Assembly: GCF_000175935.2 (NCBI RefSeq)
Contig: NC_014837.1
Coordinates: 1,612,001 to 1,676,000 of the forward strand
Length of the DNA stretch: 64,000 nucleotides
DNA from: Pantoea sp. At-9b
GTDB lineage: Bacteria; Pseudomonadota; Gammaproteobacteria; Enterobacterales; Enterobacteriaceae
Direction of reading: 5' to 3'
The notes below the pieces were generated by a model, which searched no databases, had not been told where the DNA came from, and saw only the letters and a list, made by a program, of their open reading frames with translations. Positions 52,852 to 62,309 of the stretch are shown here, one piece after another (within the stretch, counting starts at the first letter, position 1; every line of letters starts with the position of its first letter). Both the position numbers and the translations under genes were made by a program.

Positions 52852-53991
52852 TTATAAATACACCCGCAAATACTCGGTCAGACACAGCAGCGCCATCGCC
52901 TGACCATAGGGCATCGAGGTCAGGGGCACTTGACGGTAATAGTCCAAATCACTGCCCATCGCGGTGCCAAACGACACCTGTTTCAACTCGCCGTCTTCAT
53001 CAATATTGGCAATCACCCCACGCAACGCTTTTTCCGCGATAGGTAAATAGTCGCGTGACAGATAACGTTTCCGCACTGCTTTCAAAATACCGTAGGCAAA
53101 ACCGGCAGTGGCTGAGGCTTCAGGGTAACTGCGCGGATCATCCAGCAGGGTATGCCACAGGCCACTGCTGTGCTGGCAGCCTGCCAACGCCTTGACTTGG
53201 CTCTCCAGCACCTGTAACAGGAAACGACGGGTGGCGTGCTGTTCAGGCCAGTTCATCAGTTCGAGAAAATCCGGGATGACAATGGTGACCCAGCTGTTAC
53301 CACGCGCCCAACGGGCTTCGGCAAAGTTATGGCGACCGTTGAAATTCCAGCCGTGGAACCATAAACCGCTCTGGCGATCCATCAGATACTGGGTATGCAG
53401 AAGAAACTGGAAACTGGCCTCTTCGACAAATTCTGGCCGTTCCAGCAACTGCCCAATCTTCGCCAGTGCCATCACGCTCATCATCAGGGTATCGTCCCAC
53501 AACTGCTGGGGATTCTCGTTGTTATACACGATGTGCTGCAAGCCGCCGTTTTCCGTGCGCGGCATCTCATACATCACCCATTCAGCCCAGCGCTCCAGTA
53601 CCGGTCGCCAGGCGGCGTTGCCTGTCTCTTCATAGCGATACGCCAGGGTAAGAAAGGGGCAGACGGTGTTGACGTTCTTGGTGGGCGTACCTTCCGCCAG
53701 CCGGGTACTGAACCAGTCATCGATAATCTGTAACGTGGCCTGATCACCCGTCTGCTGGTAAAAATGCAGCATACCGTACAGTCCGATACCGTGTGTCCAC
53801 TCCCATCCGGCCCAGCCTTTGGTATCAATTACGCGGCCATCGTCGAGGCGCAGCAAAAACTCGCCGCTTTCGTCGCTGATATTGACCAGGTTGTGCGTCA
53901 ACTGATGGATCAACTGCACCAATTCCTTGCGTGGCAGCAGATACTCGGGCTGACGTAACAGGTCACTCTGTTTTACCGGAAATACGGTCAT
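52852..53991 (-). CDS. GH105-type unsaturated glycuronyl (rhamnogalacturonyl) hydrolase
   Basis: The 379-residue cytosolic protein belongs to the GH88/GH105 (alpha/alpha)6 barrel family that removes unsaturated uronic acid from products of pectate or rhamnogalacturonan lyases. Family features are KGWAGWEWTHGIGLYGM, the catalytic aspartate region LWDDTLMM (D166/D167), WFHGWNFNGRHNFAEARWARGNSWV and GLWHTLLDDP. There is no signal peptide. It starts 9 bases after the transporter gene, with AGGAA overlapping that stop, so the two form an operon. It resembles RhiN of the Dickeya rhiTN operon. E. coli has fhuE at this position. Confidence 0.88.
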   Translation of the reverse strand: MTVFPVKQSDLLRQPEYLLPRKELVQLIHQLTHNLVNISDESGEFLLRLDDGRVIDTKGWAGWEWTHGIGLYGMLHFYQQTGDQATLQIIDDWFSTRLAEGTPTKNVNTVCPFLTLAYRYEETGNAAWRPVLERWAEWVMYEMPRTENGGLQHIVYNNENPQQLWDDTLMMSVMALAKIGQLLERPEFVEEASFQFLLHTQYLMDRQSGLWFHGWNFNGRHNFAEARWARGNSWVTIVIPDFLELMNWPEQHATRRFLLQVLESQVKALAGCQHSSGLWHTLLDDPRSYPEASATAGFAYGILKAVRKRYLSRDYLPIAEKALRGVIANIDEDGELKQVSFGTAMGSDLDYYRQVPLTSMPYGQAMALLCLTEYLRVYL

Positions 53992-54000
53992 GGTCTATTC

Positions 54001-55593
54001 CTATCGTTTTGAAGGGGCAGGGAGAGGGGGTAGCTCACCAGGCCTGCGCGGCAGGGGCGGTGCAGCAGGCTTGAGGCGATTGAGGTAGCCAACGTTGTTG
54101 TTCCCCCATAAATTTTCGTAGGGCATACCGGCCAGCGTTTCGACAATCTCACGTGCCTGCGGCGTGATGCGCTCCGGCAGCGGACGTCCGGCATCCCGCA
54201 TCTTCAGCGTCTCTTCGCGAAGCACGGTGTGAGTATGTAAATTGAGTTTAAAGCGCAGCGATACCAGAAAACCGCAGGTCAGCACGCAGACGGTGCCAAT
54301 GCTGAGGATCGCCAAAATGGTATGGCTCACTGCCGGTACCTGCGTGGCCTGACCGGAGACAAACCCCGCCAGTTGCAACACGATGCCGACCAGCATCACG
54401 GCTCCGGCCTGCGAGGCTTTACGCGTCAGGGTCATAATGCCGGCAAAGATGCCTTCACGGCGTTGACCGGTGATCACTTCATCCACGTCTGCGATATAGG
54501 TATAGGTGTTCCACGGGACATAGTTGATACCCCCGCGGCCCAGCCCGGCAAAGCCAGATATCAGCACCAGCAACGCCATGCTGTTGTTCATGCCGGTGTA
54601 CCACAAGCCTGCATAGGAGAGGGCGCTCAGGCCAAATAGCACCACCACCAGGCGATAGGCCGGTGCCGGTCCGAGGCGGATACACAGCGGGATCATCACC
54701 ATCACCGCGATAAATTGCAGTACGGCCATGGTGCCCATCAGGCTGGAAGCAATCTGCGCGCTTTGCATCAACACAAACACCACATACCAGGTGAACACCG
54801 CGTTAAAGACATCCTGCGCGATATAACCGCCAAGATACATGCCCAGATGCTGGCGGAAGATACGAATGCGCAGCGTCGAACCGAGTTCGATGTAGAGGCG
54901 TTTCAGGCTTTGCCACAGCGTCAGGCCGGATTTCTGCTGCTCGGCACGCAGTGATTCCGCTGAGAAGTCATCCGGATGGCGCTCCCAGGTAAAGCGCCAT
55001 ACCAGCGTCAGCACCAGTGCGCAGATCACCGCGAACACCAGGCTGGCATAGAAAAACGACAACGGATTCTCTTTGCCAAACCAGGCAATCAGGATGCCCG
55101 GCAGAAATGCCGCCAGAATCGCTGACAGCTGCGCCAGGGCGATACGTGCACCCGAGAAGCGGGTTTTCTGTTTAAAATCATCGGTCATCTCCGGTACCAG
55201 TGTTTCATAGGGCACCAGAATCATGGTGTAGACGATATCGAACAGCAGGTAGGTCAGCAGATACCACCAGAAACTCATGTCGGCGATCCACATCAGGCTA
55301 TAGCTGAAGACACAAGGAATACCGAGCAGGATAAAGAACTTACGGCGGCCAAAGCGCTTACCCAGCCAGGTGGAGCCGAAGTTGTCGGTGAGAAAACCCA
55401 TTAACGGGCTGACCAGCGCATCCAGCACGCGTGCGGCGGCGAAGATAAAGGTCGCTTCAATCGGTGTCAGCCCACAAAATGTGGTGTAAAAATAGAGCAA
55501 CCAGGCGGCAGTCAGTGCCGTGGTGCCAGCGCCGAGGAAATCCCCGGAACCATAGGCCAGATAGTGGCCCAGACCAATCTTACGTGAGCGCAT
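54001..55593 (-). CDS. GPH-family sugar:cation symporter, RhiT-like (oligosaccharide uptake)
   Basis: The membrane protein of about 530 residues has around twelve helices and the glycoside-pentoside-hexuronide family start RKIGLGHYLAYGSGDFLGAGTTALTAAWLLYFYTTF. The loop AARVLDALVSPLMGFLTDNFGSTWLGKRFGRRKFFILLG and a Pro-rich cytosolic tail are also typical. Pairing with the GH105 enzyme points to import of unsaturated rhamnogalacturonan or oligogalacturonide fragments, like RhiT or TogT. The frame is open to 55734; ATG 55591-55593 behind AGGGAGT is the family start. Confidence 0.86.
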   Translation of the reverse strand: MRSRKIGLGHYLAYGSGDFLGAGTTALTAAWLLYFYTTFCGLTPIEATFIFAAARVLDALVSPLMGFLTDNFGSTWLGKRFGRRKFFILLGIPCVFSYSLMWIADMSFWWYLLTYLLFDIVYTMILVPYETLVPEMTDDFKQKTRFSGARIALAQLSAILAAFLPGILIAWFGKENPLSFFYASLVFAVICALVLTLVWRFTWERHPDDFSAESLRAEQQKSGLTLWQSLKRLYIELGSTLRIRIFRQHLGMYLGGYIAQDVFNAVFTWYVVFVLMQSAQIASSLMGTMAVLQFIAVMVMIPLCIRLGPAPAYRLVVVLFGLSALSYAGLWYTGMNNSMALLVLISGFAGLGRGGINYVPWNTYTYIADVDEVITGQRREGIFAGIMTLTRKASQAGAVMLVGIVLQLAGFVSGQATQVPAVSHTILAILSIGTVCVLTCGFLVSLRFKLNLHTHTVLREETLKMRDAGRPLPERITPQAREIVETLAGMPYENLWGNNNVGYLNRLKPAAPPLPRRPGELPPLPAPSKR

Positions 55594-55945
55594 TGCAGGT
55601 ACTCCCTGAGACAAATGTGGTGTACATCCCTCATCCTTCCGGACAGCTGGCTCGGATTGGTTAGAAAGTAGAGCGGGAAGCCGGGCTAAACCTTCGCGAT
55701 TTAGCAAGGTTCGCTGCACAAGTGGCAAAATCACAAAGAAACGCGGGTGATAAATCTAATTTATAAAACAGCGTTTCATTTTAGTGGTGGGGAAAATGCC
55801 AAAATTGTGTAGCCGCGCGATTTTTCGCGTGGAAAAGTGGTGTAAACGCAGCCATTTAATGTAAGAAAAGTGGTCCTGAGGTTGAAAGAAATAGAATTCC
55901 TCCCGCATACTGCCTGACTAAACTCCAGGTTTAAGGAAATGCATC
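55594..55945. other. Divergent intergenic region between the GPH transporter and hinT
   Basis: The 352 bases hold no gene. The left part is the transporter leader, and the AT-rich middle contains a KdgR-like palindrome at 55763-55780. The right end carries the hinT ribosome-binding site (AAGGAAATGC). Confidence 0.6.
55763..55780 (-). promoter_or_regulatory. KdgR-like operator upstream of the GPH transporter
   Basis: On the transporter strand AATGAAACGCTGTTTTAT closely follows the KdgR box form AATGAAACATTGTTTCATT, differing at three of the compared positions. KdgR represses pectin catabolism genes in Dickeya and relatives, including rhiTN. The placement 170 bases before the start codon is compatible with the promoter region. 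Confidence 0.55.
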
Positions 55946-56296
55946 ATGGCTGAAGAGACCATTTTCAGTAAAATCATCCGTCGCGAAATCCCCGCTGACG
56001 TGGTTTATCAGGACGAACTGGTTACCGCCTTCCGCGATATCGCGCCCAAAGCACCCACGCATATTCTGATCATCCCTAACGTGCTGATTCCCACTGCGAA
56101 TGACGTGCAGGCCGCACATGAGCAGGCATTGGGGCGCATGATTACCGTGGCGGCGAAAATCGCCCGTGATGAAGGGATCGCCGAAGATGGCTATCGTCTG
56201 ATCATGAACTGCAACCGTCATGGCGGCCAGGAGGTTTACCATATTCATATGCATCTGGTCGGCGGCAAACCGCTGGGTCCGATGCTGGTTGACTAA
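55946..56296 (+). CDS. hinT: Purine nucleoside phosphoramidase HinT
   Basis: HinT hydrolyses adenosine 5'-monophosphoramidates and lysyl-AMP; in E. coli it affects D-alanine use. The 116-residue HIT protein (E. coli 119) has the nucleotide-binding motif HIHMHL (H99, H101, H103) and the N-terminal [20 protein letters not shown]. It heads a run of envelope genes (ycfL, lpoB, thiK, nagZ) with short spacing. Confidence 0.96.
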   Translation: MAEETIFSKIIRREIPADVVYQDELVTAFRDIAPKAPTHILIIPNVLIPTANDVQAAHEQALGRMITVAAKIARDEGIAEDGYRLIMNCNRHGGQEVYHIHMHLVGGKPLGPMLVD

Positions 56297-56315
56297 ACCT
56301 CAGGCAGGACTTGCT

Positions 56316-56681
56316 ATGCGTCAATGGCTGAGCGGCCTGTTGTTGCTGACCCTGGCGGGGTGCAGCAGTGACAAGCCGATGATCAATACTTCGCAGTCGC
56401 TGGTGATGGAATCATCAGTGCTGTCGGCCGGTATCATCACCGATGAACCGAAGCTGGCGGGCAATGATGGGCAACTGCGTGCCTCCAGCGTGCTTTATAA
56501 TCAACGCGAAACGCCGGTTACCCTACACTATCGTTATTACTGGTACGACGATAAAGGGCTGGAAATCACCCCGCGTGAACCGGCACAAACGCTCACCGTC
56601 CCTGCGCATGGCAGCGTGGAAGCCGCGTCGCAAATCGGCAATCTGACCGCCAGCAAGGTGCGGCTCTATCTTTATCTCTGA
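56316..56681 (+). CDS. ycfL: YcfL family lipoprotein (DUF1425)
   Basis: The 121-residue lipoprotein has signal sequence MRQWLSGLLLLTLAGC and a small beta-sandwich domain (VLYNQRETPVTLHYRYYWYDDKGLEI). E. coli YcfL (125) is of unknown function. ATG 56316 is chosen because it starts the lipoprotein signal; the frame is open further upstream inside hinT. lpoB follows after 10 bases. Confidence 0.92.
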   Translation: MRQWLSGLLLLTLAGCSSDKPMINTSQSLVMESSVLSAGIITDEPKLAGNDGQLRASSVLYNQRETPVTLHYRYYWYDDKGLEITPREPAQTLTVPAHGSVEAASQIGNLTASKVRLYLYL

Positions 56682-56691
56682 GGAGTAATTC

Positions 56692-57288
56692 GTGATTCGC
56701 AGTTTACAACGTTCCGGCGCGCTATTATTTGCGCTGATGCTGACCGGCTGTGTAATTAAACAGCAAACGCCGGCACCGGTCGAACCGACCCAGCCGACCA
56801 CACCCACCCAGCCGGTGCCACCGCCGACCCAGCCGCAACAGCCGCCGGAAACGGTACCGCAGCCGCCGAAGTTGAAAACCATCAACTGGAGCGCCAGTGT
56901 ACAACCGCTGGTGGCTAACATGGTGCAATCAGCCGGGGTCACTCCGGGCAGCGTGCTGATGGTGGATCGCATCAAAAATAGCACCAATGGCGCGTTGCAG
57001 AGCGACAAAGCCACCGATGCTATCCAAAATGCGTTGGCGAACAACGGCAAGTTTACGCTGGTGACGCCGGAGCAACTGGCTCAGGCAAAACAGGCGTTGG
57101 GCTTATCGGCGGATGACAGCCTCAACTCGCGCAGCAAAGCGATTGGCCTGGCACGTAACGTTAATGCGCAATATGTGTTGTACAGCAACGCGGCGGGTGA
57201 TGTGAAAGCGCCGACGTTACAAATGCAGCTGATGTTGGTACAGACCGGCGAAATCATCTGGTCAGGTAACGGTGTTGCACAGCCCTGA
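56692..57288 (+). CDS. lpoB: Penicillin-binding protein activator LpoB
   Basis: LpoB is the outer-membrane lipoprotein that reaches through the wall to activate PBP1b. The 198-residue product (E. coli about 213) has lipobox LTGC, a Pro/Thr/Gln-rich disordered linker from about residue 25 to 63, then the globular domain ALANNGKFTLVTPEQLAQAKQALGL and a C-terminus ending [13 protein letters not shown]. The start is GTG 56692 after AGGAGTAATTC. Its end overlaps the thiK start by 17 bases. Confidence 0.94.
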   Translation: MIRSLQRSGALLFALMLTGCVIKQQTPAPVEPTQPTTPTQPVPPPTQPQQPPETVPQPPKLKTINWSASVQPLVANMVQSAGVTPGSVLMVDRIKNSTNGALQSDKATDAIQNALANNGKFTLVTPEQLAQAKQALGLSADDSLNSRSKAIGLARNVNAQYVLYSNAAGDVKAPTLQMQLMLVQTGEIIWSGNGVAQP

Positions 57289-58090
57289 TAGTCAGCTGAA
57301 ATATCTGATTGAACAACAATGGCCGACGGCGCAAGCTGGCGGTCATTTTTTCACGTTGCCTGGACTGAGCGGGCAGAGTGTGCGCATCACCGGCGAGCAA
57401 GGCGTATTGCTGGCGCGACGTTCACCCGCGGCACCGATTCCGTTTGTTGATCGTCAACGTGAATTTCGCCTGTTGCATAAACTACAGGTTTCGCAACTGG
57501 CGCCACGGGCACTGGGCTGGCGTGAACCCTGGCTGCTGGTTGAATGGTTGCCAGGCGAAACATTGCCGCCCGCCGCCTTTAGCGCCCGGCGTGAGGCGGT
57601 GATTCACTTACTCTACCATCTGCATCAACAGCCGCTAACGGGCTATCGCCTGTCACTTGCGCCGTTGTTGCAGCGTTACTGGCAGTTGTGTCAGCAGCGA
57701 AACTGGCGCTGGCAGCGGCGGCTGCGGCAACTGCTGTCGCGGGGAGAGCCGCGCCCGCTGCGTCTGGCACCGATCCATATGGATGTGCATCCCGGCAATC
57801 TGCTTGTCACCGCCAACGGGTTGCGGCTGATTGATTGGGAATACGCCGCAGACGGCGATGTTGCACTGGAACTGGCTGCAATTTGTGTGGTCGATCCACC
57901 ACAGGCTGACGCATGGATTGCCGCTTACGCAGAGACAGCACAGCTGATCCCTGCGGTGTTACATCAACACATACAACGCTGGCAACCCTGGCTACAACTG
58001 CTCATGGCCAGCTGGTATCAACTGCGCGCCGAGCAGAGCCAGGATGACACGCTGGAACAACTGGCGCGTGCCAGCTGGCAAGACCTTTGA
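57272..58090 (+). CDS. thiK: Thiamine kinase
   Basis: ThiK phosphorylates thiamine in salvage. The 272-residue product (E. coli 274) has the aminoglycoside phosphotransferase fold with catalytic HMDVHPGNL and the metal-binding [11 protein letters not shown]. The N-half is less conserved. The start is probably GTG 57272 within the lpoB end. The TTG at 57275 is an alternative, and no clear ribosome-binding site separates them. Confidence 0.9.
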   Translation: MLHSPDSQLKYLIEQQWPTAQAGGHFFTLPGLSGQSVRITGEQGVLLARRSPAAPIPFVDRQREFRLLHKLQVSQLAPRALGWREPWLLVEWLPGETLPPAAFSARREAVIHLLYHLHQQPLTGYRLSLAPLLQRYWQLCQQRNWRWQRRLRQLLSRGEPRPLRLAPIHMDVHPGNLLVTANGLRLIDWEYAADGDVALELAAICVVDPPQADAWIAAYAETAQLIPAVLHQHIQRWQPWLQLLMASWYQLRAEQSQDDTLEQLARASWQDL

Positions 58091-58104
58091 TTTTACAGGA
58101 TTAT

Positions 58105-59151
58105 ATGATGACGATGAATAACCCCGGACCACTGATGCTTGACGTCGAAAGCTACGAGCTTGACGCCGAGGAGCGGGAAATTTTGCAACATCCGCTGGTG
58201 GGCGGGCTGATTCTGTTTGCCCGCAATTATCATGACCCGGCGCAACTGGCCGAGCTGGTGCGGCAGATCCGCGCGGCATCGCATAGCCGACTGGTGATCG
58301 CCGTCGATCAGGAAGGCGGGCGCGTACAGCGTTTCCGTGAGGGTTTCACCTTGCTACCGGCGATGCAGTCATTCGCGGCACTGCACGATCTGTCCACTGC
58401 CGGAGAACTGGCGCAGCAGGCTGGCTGGCAAATGGCGGCAGAGATGATTGCGCTGGATATCGACATCAGCTTCGCTCCGGTGCTGGATATTGGCCATATC
58501 AGTGCCGCAATTGGCGATCGTTCCTTCCATGCCGATCCGCAAATCGCGCTGCAAGTCGCGCGTCGCTTTATTGCGGGCATGCATGAAGCGGGCATGAAAA
58601 CCACCGGCAAACATTTCCCCGGCCATGGCGCGGTGAGTGCCGATTCCCACAAAGAGACGCCACGCGATCCGCGTGATGCTGCGACCCTGCGCCAGCATGA
58701 TATGGCGATCTTCCAGCAACTGATTGACGAGCGCGCGTTAGATGCGGTGATGCCTGCCCACGTTATCTATACTGAGGTGGACCCGTTGCCTGCCAGCGGT
58801 TCGCCTTACTGGCTGAAAACCGTGTTGCGGGAAGAGTTGGGCTTTGACGGGGTGATTTTCTCCGATGATTTGTCGATGGAAGGGGCTGCGGTGATGGGCA
58901 GCTATGCCGAACGCGCACAACAGTCGCTGAACGCCGGATGTGACATGATTCTGGTGTGTAACCATCGTCAGGGTGCCATCAGCGTGCTGGATAATTTGAT
59001 CCCGATCGGGGCGACACGGGTGTCGCAGTTATACCATCAGGGACGATTCACGCGAGACACGCTACAGGCCAGCACGCGCTGGCAGCAAAATCAGCGCCAG
59101 CTCAGTGAGCTGCAACACCGCTGGCTGGCACATAAAGCGTCGGGCAGATAA
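58105..59151 (+). CDS. nagZ: Beta-N-acetylhexosaminidase NagZ
   Basis: NagZ is the cytosolic family 3 glycosidase that removes GlcNAc from GlcNAc-anhydroMurNAc peptides in wall recycling; its products can induce AmpC beta-lactamase through AmpR. The product of about 348 residues has the [10 protein letters not shown] block, the family motif [14 protein letters not shown] with its Asp-His catalytic pair, and [11 protein letters not shown] carrying the nucleophile Asp. The frame begins at TTG 58087, but ATG 58105 or 58108 after AGGA is more likely. Confidence 0.95.
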   Translation: MMTMNNPGPLMLDVESYELDAEEREILQHPLVGGLILFARNYHDPAQLAELVRQIRAASHSRLVIAVDQEGGRVQRFREGFTLLPAMQSFAALHDLSTAGELAQQAGWQMAAEMIALDIDISFAPVLDIGHISAAIGDRSFHADPQIALQVARRFIAGMHEAGMKTTGKHFPGHGAVSADSHKETPRDPRDAATLRQHDMAIFQQLIDERALDAVMPAHVIYTEVDPLPASGSPYWLKTVLREELGFDGVIFSDDLSMEGAAVMGSYAERAQQSLNAGCDMILVCNHRQGAISVLDNLIPIGATRVSQLYHQGRFTRDTLQASTRWQQNQRQLSELQHRWLAHKASGR

Positions 59152-59190
59152 TGGCCGCTGCCCGGAACGTTCACCACGCTGAGGATAATC

Positions 59191-59733
59191 ATGATCATCT
59201 ATTTGCACGGTTTCGATTCCAACAGTCCGGGCAACCATGAAAAGGTGCTGCAATTGCAGTTTATTGACCCGGACGTCAGGCTGATCAGTTACAGCACCCG
59301 CCACCCAAAACACGATATGCAGTTTTTGCTCAAAGAGTGTGACAAGCTGCTGCATCAGGCGGCCGATGACCGACCGCTGATTTGCGGCGTCGGCTTGGGG
59401 GGATACTGGGCCGAGCGTATCGGCTTTCTGTGTGGCATTCGCCAGGTGATCTTTAATCCGAACCTGTTCCCGGAAGAGAATATGGAAGGCAAAATTGATC
59501 GCCCGGAGGAGTACGCGGACATCGCCACCAAATGCGTCAGTAACTTTCGGGAAAAAAACCGCGATCATTGCCTGACCATTCTGTCACGCCATGATGAAGC
59601 GCTGGATAATCAACGCAGTGCCGCGCAGTTACATCACTTCTATGAGATTGTCTGGGATGAAGCAGCCAGTCATAAATTCAGCAACATCGCACCGCATCTT
59701 CAACGCATAAAAGCCTTCAAAACATTGGGTTAA
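59191..59733 (+). CDS. ycfP: YcfP esterase-like protein (UPF0227)
   Basis: The 180-residue protein equals E. coli YcfP and has an alpha/beta-hydrolase-like outline ([22 protein letters not shown], then [17 protein letters not shown]). The second segment has GVGLGGYWA in place of the usual GxSxGG elbow, with Gly where the nucleophile Ser would be, so true esterase activity is doubtful. Function is unknown. Confidence 0.92.
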   Translation: MIIYLHGFDSNSPGNHEKVLQLQFIDPDVRLISYSTRHPKHDMQFLLKECDKLLHQAADDRPLICGVGLGGYWAERIGFLCGIRQVIFNPNLFPEENMEGKIDRPEEYADIATKCVSNFREKNRDHCLTILSRHDEALDNQRSAAQLHHFYEIVWDEAASHKFSNIAPHLQRIKAFKTLG

Positions 59734-59741
59734 TCCTGCCT

Positions 59742-59767
59742 GCGCCGCGTCCTGCGGCGCAATGTTT
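59742..59767 (+). terminator. Hairpin terminator after ycfP
   Basis: GCGCCGC-GTCCT-GCGGCGC, a 7-bp stem, is followed by AATGTTTGTG, 9 bases past the ycfP stop. Confidence 0.65.
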
Positions 59768-59797
59768 GTGTAACATTCCGATAATGCCATTGAAAGA

Positions 59798-59811
59798 TTG
59801 ATGTACATCAA
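59798..59811 (+). promoter_or_regulatory. FNR site upstream of ndh
   Basis: TTGATGTACATCAA is a perfect TTGAT-N4-ATCAA FNR box, about 135 bases before the ndh start. FNR represses ndh without oxygen in E. coli. Confidence 0.88.
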
Positions 59812-59945
59812 TTTTGTTGTGATATCCCGATCCCGCCATGATATTCTGCCCTCAGCTCGCGATTTAATGTCGCCAACCCTATGTTTATTAAGGTTTTTAG
59901 TAACCATTAATTAACTTTTGGTTTACAACTTTGAGGGGGTCTTTG

Positions 59946-61250
59946 TTGACTACATCTATGAAAAAAATTGTGATTGTCGGCGGTGGTGCCGGCGGCTTAG
60001 AGCTGGCCACCCAGCTCGGACATAAGCTGGGCCGGAAAAAGCAAGCCGAGGTGATTCTGGTTGATCGTAACCACAGCCACTTATGGAAACCGCTGCTGCA
60101 TGAAGTGGCAACCGGTTCGCTGGATGAAGGTATTGATGCGCTGAGCTACCTGGCCCATGCGCGTAATCACGGTTTCCAGTTCCAGCTGGGTTCCCTGACT
60201 CAGATCAACCGTGAAAACAAAACCATTGAGCTGGCCGAAATTCTTGATGCTGAGGGTGAAGTGCTGGTGCCGCAGCGTGAGCTGGCGTATGACACCCTGG
60301 TCATGGCGCTGGGCAGTACCTCGAATGATTTCGGCACCCCGGGAGTGAAAGATCACTGCATTTTCCTCGACAACCCGCATCAGGCGCGTCGTTTCCACAA
60401 TGAAATGCTCAACCTGTTCCTGAAATTCTCGGCCAGTGAAGGTCGCCTGGATAAAGTCAACATCGCGATTGTCGGTGCGGGCGCGACCGGCGTTGAGCTG
60501 TCGGCAGAGCTGCACAATGCGGTGAAGCAGTTGCACAGCTATGGCTACAAAGGTCTCGACAGCTCCGCGCTGAATGTCACGCTGGTGGAAGCCGGTGAGC
60601 GTATTCTGCCTGCGCTGCCGCCGCGGATTTCCGCCGCTGCGCATCAGGAACTGACCAAACTCGGCGTGCGCGTGCTGACGCAAACCATGGTCACCAGCGC
60701 TGCCGCCAACGGCCTGAACACCAAAGGTGGCGAGTTTATCGACGCCGATCTGATGGTGTGGGCGGCCGGTATCAAGGCACCTGATTTTATGAAAGAGATC
60801 GGTGGACTGGAAACCAACCGTATCAATCAGCTGGTGGTGAAGGATACGTTGCAGACCACTCTTGATGATGACATTTATGCTATCGGTGACTGCGCGTCCT
60901 GTGCACTGCCGTCTGGTGGCTTCGTGCCTCCGCGCGCGCAGTCAGCACACCAGATGGCCTCACGTGCGCTGGAAAACATCCTGGCGCAGCGTAAAGGCAA
61001 GCCGCTGAAAGCCTACGTCTACAAAGATCACGGCTCGCTGGTGTCACTGTCGCGCTTCAGTACCGTCGGCAGCCTGATGGGTAACCTGATGCGTGGTTCC
61101 ATGATGGTCGAAGGGCGTATTGCGCGTTTCGTCTATATCTCTCTGTATCGTATGCACCAGATCGCATTGCACGGTTACTTCAAAACGGGCCTGATGATGC
61201 TGGTAGGTAGCCTGAACCGCGTGCTGCGCCCGCGCCTCAAGCTGCACTAA
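59946..61250 (+). CDS. ndh: NADH dehydrogenase II
   Basis: NDH-2 is the non-proton-pumping membrane-bound NADH:ubiquinone oxidoreductase. From TTG 59946 the product has 434 residues, exactly the E. coli length. Features are the FAD motif [17 protein letters not shown], the NADH motif [18 protein letters not shown] and the second FAD segment DIYAIGDCA. An amphipathic C-terminal membrane anchor ends RLKLH. GAGGGGGT sits 7 bases before the TTG. The leader is long and has an FNR site. Confidence 0.96.
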   Translation: MTTSMKKIVIVGGGAGGLELATQLGHKLGRKKQAEVILVDRNHSHLWKPLLHEVATGSLDEGIDALSYLAHARNHGFQFQLGSLTQINRENKTIELAEILDAEGEVLVPQRELAYDTLVMALGSTSNDFGTPGVKDHCIFLDNPHQARRFHNEMLNLFLKFSASEGRLDKVNIAIVGAGATGVELSAELHNAVKQLHSYGYKGLDSSALNVTLVEAGERILPALPPRISAAAHQELTKLGVRVLTQTMVTSAAANGLNTKGGEFIDADLMVWAAGIKAPDFMKEIGGLETNRINQLVVKDTLQTTLDDDIYAIGDCASCALPSGGFVPPRAQSAHQMASRALENILAQRKGKPLKAYVYKDHGSLVSLSRFSTVGSLMGNLMRGSMMVEGRIARFVYISLYRMHQIALHGYFKTGLMMLVGSLNRVLRPRLKLH

Positions 61251-61257
61251 GTCATGT

Positions 61258-61277
61258 CGGGCGGTTGCGGCCGCCCG
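61258..61277 (+). terminator. Hairpin after ndh
   Basis: CGGGCGG-TTGCGG-CCGCCCG, a 7-bp GC stem, lies 7 bases after the ndh stop but without a T run. The 257-base gap to ycfJ holds nothing else that I can identify. Confidence 0.5.
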
Positions 61278-61534
61278 ATCCTGCTAACTGATTGAAAACA
61301 TTCACACCGACCAGGCGGTCCGTCTGGCGATATTCTGAACTAAGAACTCTCCGAAAAGCTGGCCCTGACGGCCCGCCACCGCGTTTCCTCCATTAATCTG
61401 ATGTTGCAAAATCGGGCCATCTGTAAAACTTATCTCACAGACACGGCGCGTCGCGCACGCCGGTTATGTCCCGGCTCCACAGGATGCTGTGAGCTTCAGG
61501 ATTGCGCGGTAACAACTTTCAGGAGGACATTCCT

Positions 61535-62077
61535 GTGAACAAATCAATGTTAGCGGGTATCGGTATTGGCGTAGCGGCCGCATTAGGGGTTGCTGCAGTT
61601 GCCAGCATGGATGTCTTTGACCGTGGCCCGCAATATGCTCAGGTTCTCTCCGCAACACCGATCAAAGAGAGTATCAAGCAACCGCGACAGGAGTGTCGCA
61701 ATGTCACCTTAACGCATCGCCGTCCGGTACAGGATGAGAACCGTCTGACCGGTTCTGTACTGGGTGCCGTCGCCGGTGGTGTGCTGGGTCATCAGTTTGG
61801 TGGTGGACGCGGTAGAAGCGTCGCGACCGTGGCTGGTGCGCTGGCAGGTGGCTACGCCGGTAACCAGGTGCAGGCCGGTATGCAGGACCGTGATACCTAC
61901 ACGACCTCGGAACAACGTTGCAAAACGGTGTATGACAAGCAGGAAAAAATGCTGGGTTATGACGTGACCTATAAAATAGGCGACCAGCAGGGCAAAATCC
62001 GTATGGAAAAAGACCCTGGCACCCGCATTCCGCTCGACCGTAATGGTCAGCTGATCCTGAATTCTAATCAGGCCTGA
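61535..62077 (+). CDS. ycfJ: YcfJ glycine-zipper protein
   Basis: The 180-residue envelope protein equals E. coli YcfJ (179) and belongs to the glycine-zipper 2TM family. It has an N-terminal hydrophobic segment MLAGIGIGVAAALGVAAVASM, then TGSVLGAVAGGVLGHQFGGGRGRSVATVAGALAGGYAGNQVQ, the zipper hairpin. Cys residues flank it in QECRNVT and EQRCKTVYDKQ. Function is unknown. Start GTG 61535 follows AGGAGG at good spacing. Confidence 0.94.
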   Translation: MNKSMLAGIGIGVAAALGVAAVASMDVFDRGPQYAQVLSATPIKESIKQPRQECRNVTLTHRRPVQDENRLTGSVLGAVAGGVLGHQFGGGRGRSVATVAGALAGGYAGNQVQAGMQDRDTYTTSEQRCKTVYDKQEKMLGYDVTYKIGDQQGKIRMEKDPGTRIPLDRNGQLILNSNQA

Positions 62078-62098
62078 TTGGGCAAAGACACATCACAG

Positions 62099-62135
62099 CA
62101 GGGGGCATTCTCAACGACTGCCCCTGATTCTTTTA
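62099..62135 (+). terminator. Terminator of ycfJ
   Basis: CAGGGG-G-CA pairs with TGCCCCTG (62119-62126) with one bulged G and is followed by ATTCTTTTATT. Confidence 0.7.
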
Positions 62136-62172
62136 TTACGCCACAGATCTCGCGCGATTTTTTACAATAAAA

Positions 62173-62197
62173 ATAGCGCGATAAATCGCGCCGCTAT
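62173..62197. repeat. Palindrome, copy 2 of a dispersed repeat (shortened)
   Basis: GCGCGAT-AA-ATCGCGC with flanking ATA...CGCTAT shares the GCGCGATAAATCGC centre with 16542-16571. The left arm lacks about three bases relative to a full palindrome. It sits in the ycfJ-peptide gap. Confidence 0.55.
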
Positions 62198-62263
62198 AAA
62201 TAAAATTAACATTGCCTGATATATTTCGTGGGTTATTTTTTAGGGCCGGTACTTTCTAATTAA

Positions 62264-62281
62264 CGCCTCATCCTTGAGGCG
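62264..62281 (-). terminator. Terminator-like hairpin after the GG-leader peptide gene
   Basis: On the minus strand CGCCTCA-AGGA-TGAGGCG is followed by TTAATTAG, 28 bases past the peptide stop. Confidence 0.55.
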
Positions 62282-62309
62282 CACTTCAGGTAAATGAATG
62301 TAGAAGCAA

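Noticed and set aside
55715..55760. Possible CRP site in the GPH transporter leader (TGTGATTTTG on the minus strand)
   Set aside because: The second half-site does not fall at the right spacing, so it was not listed as a feature.
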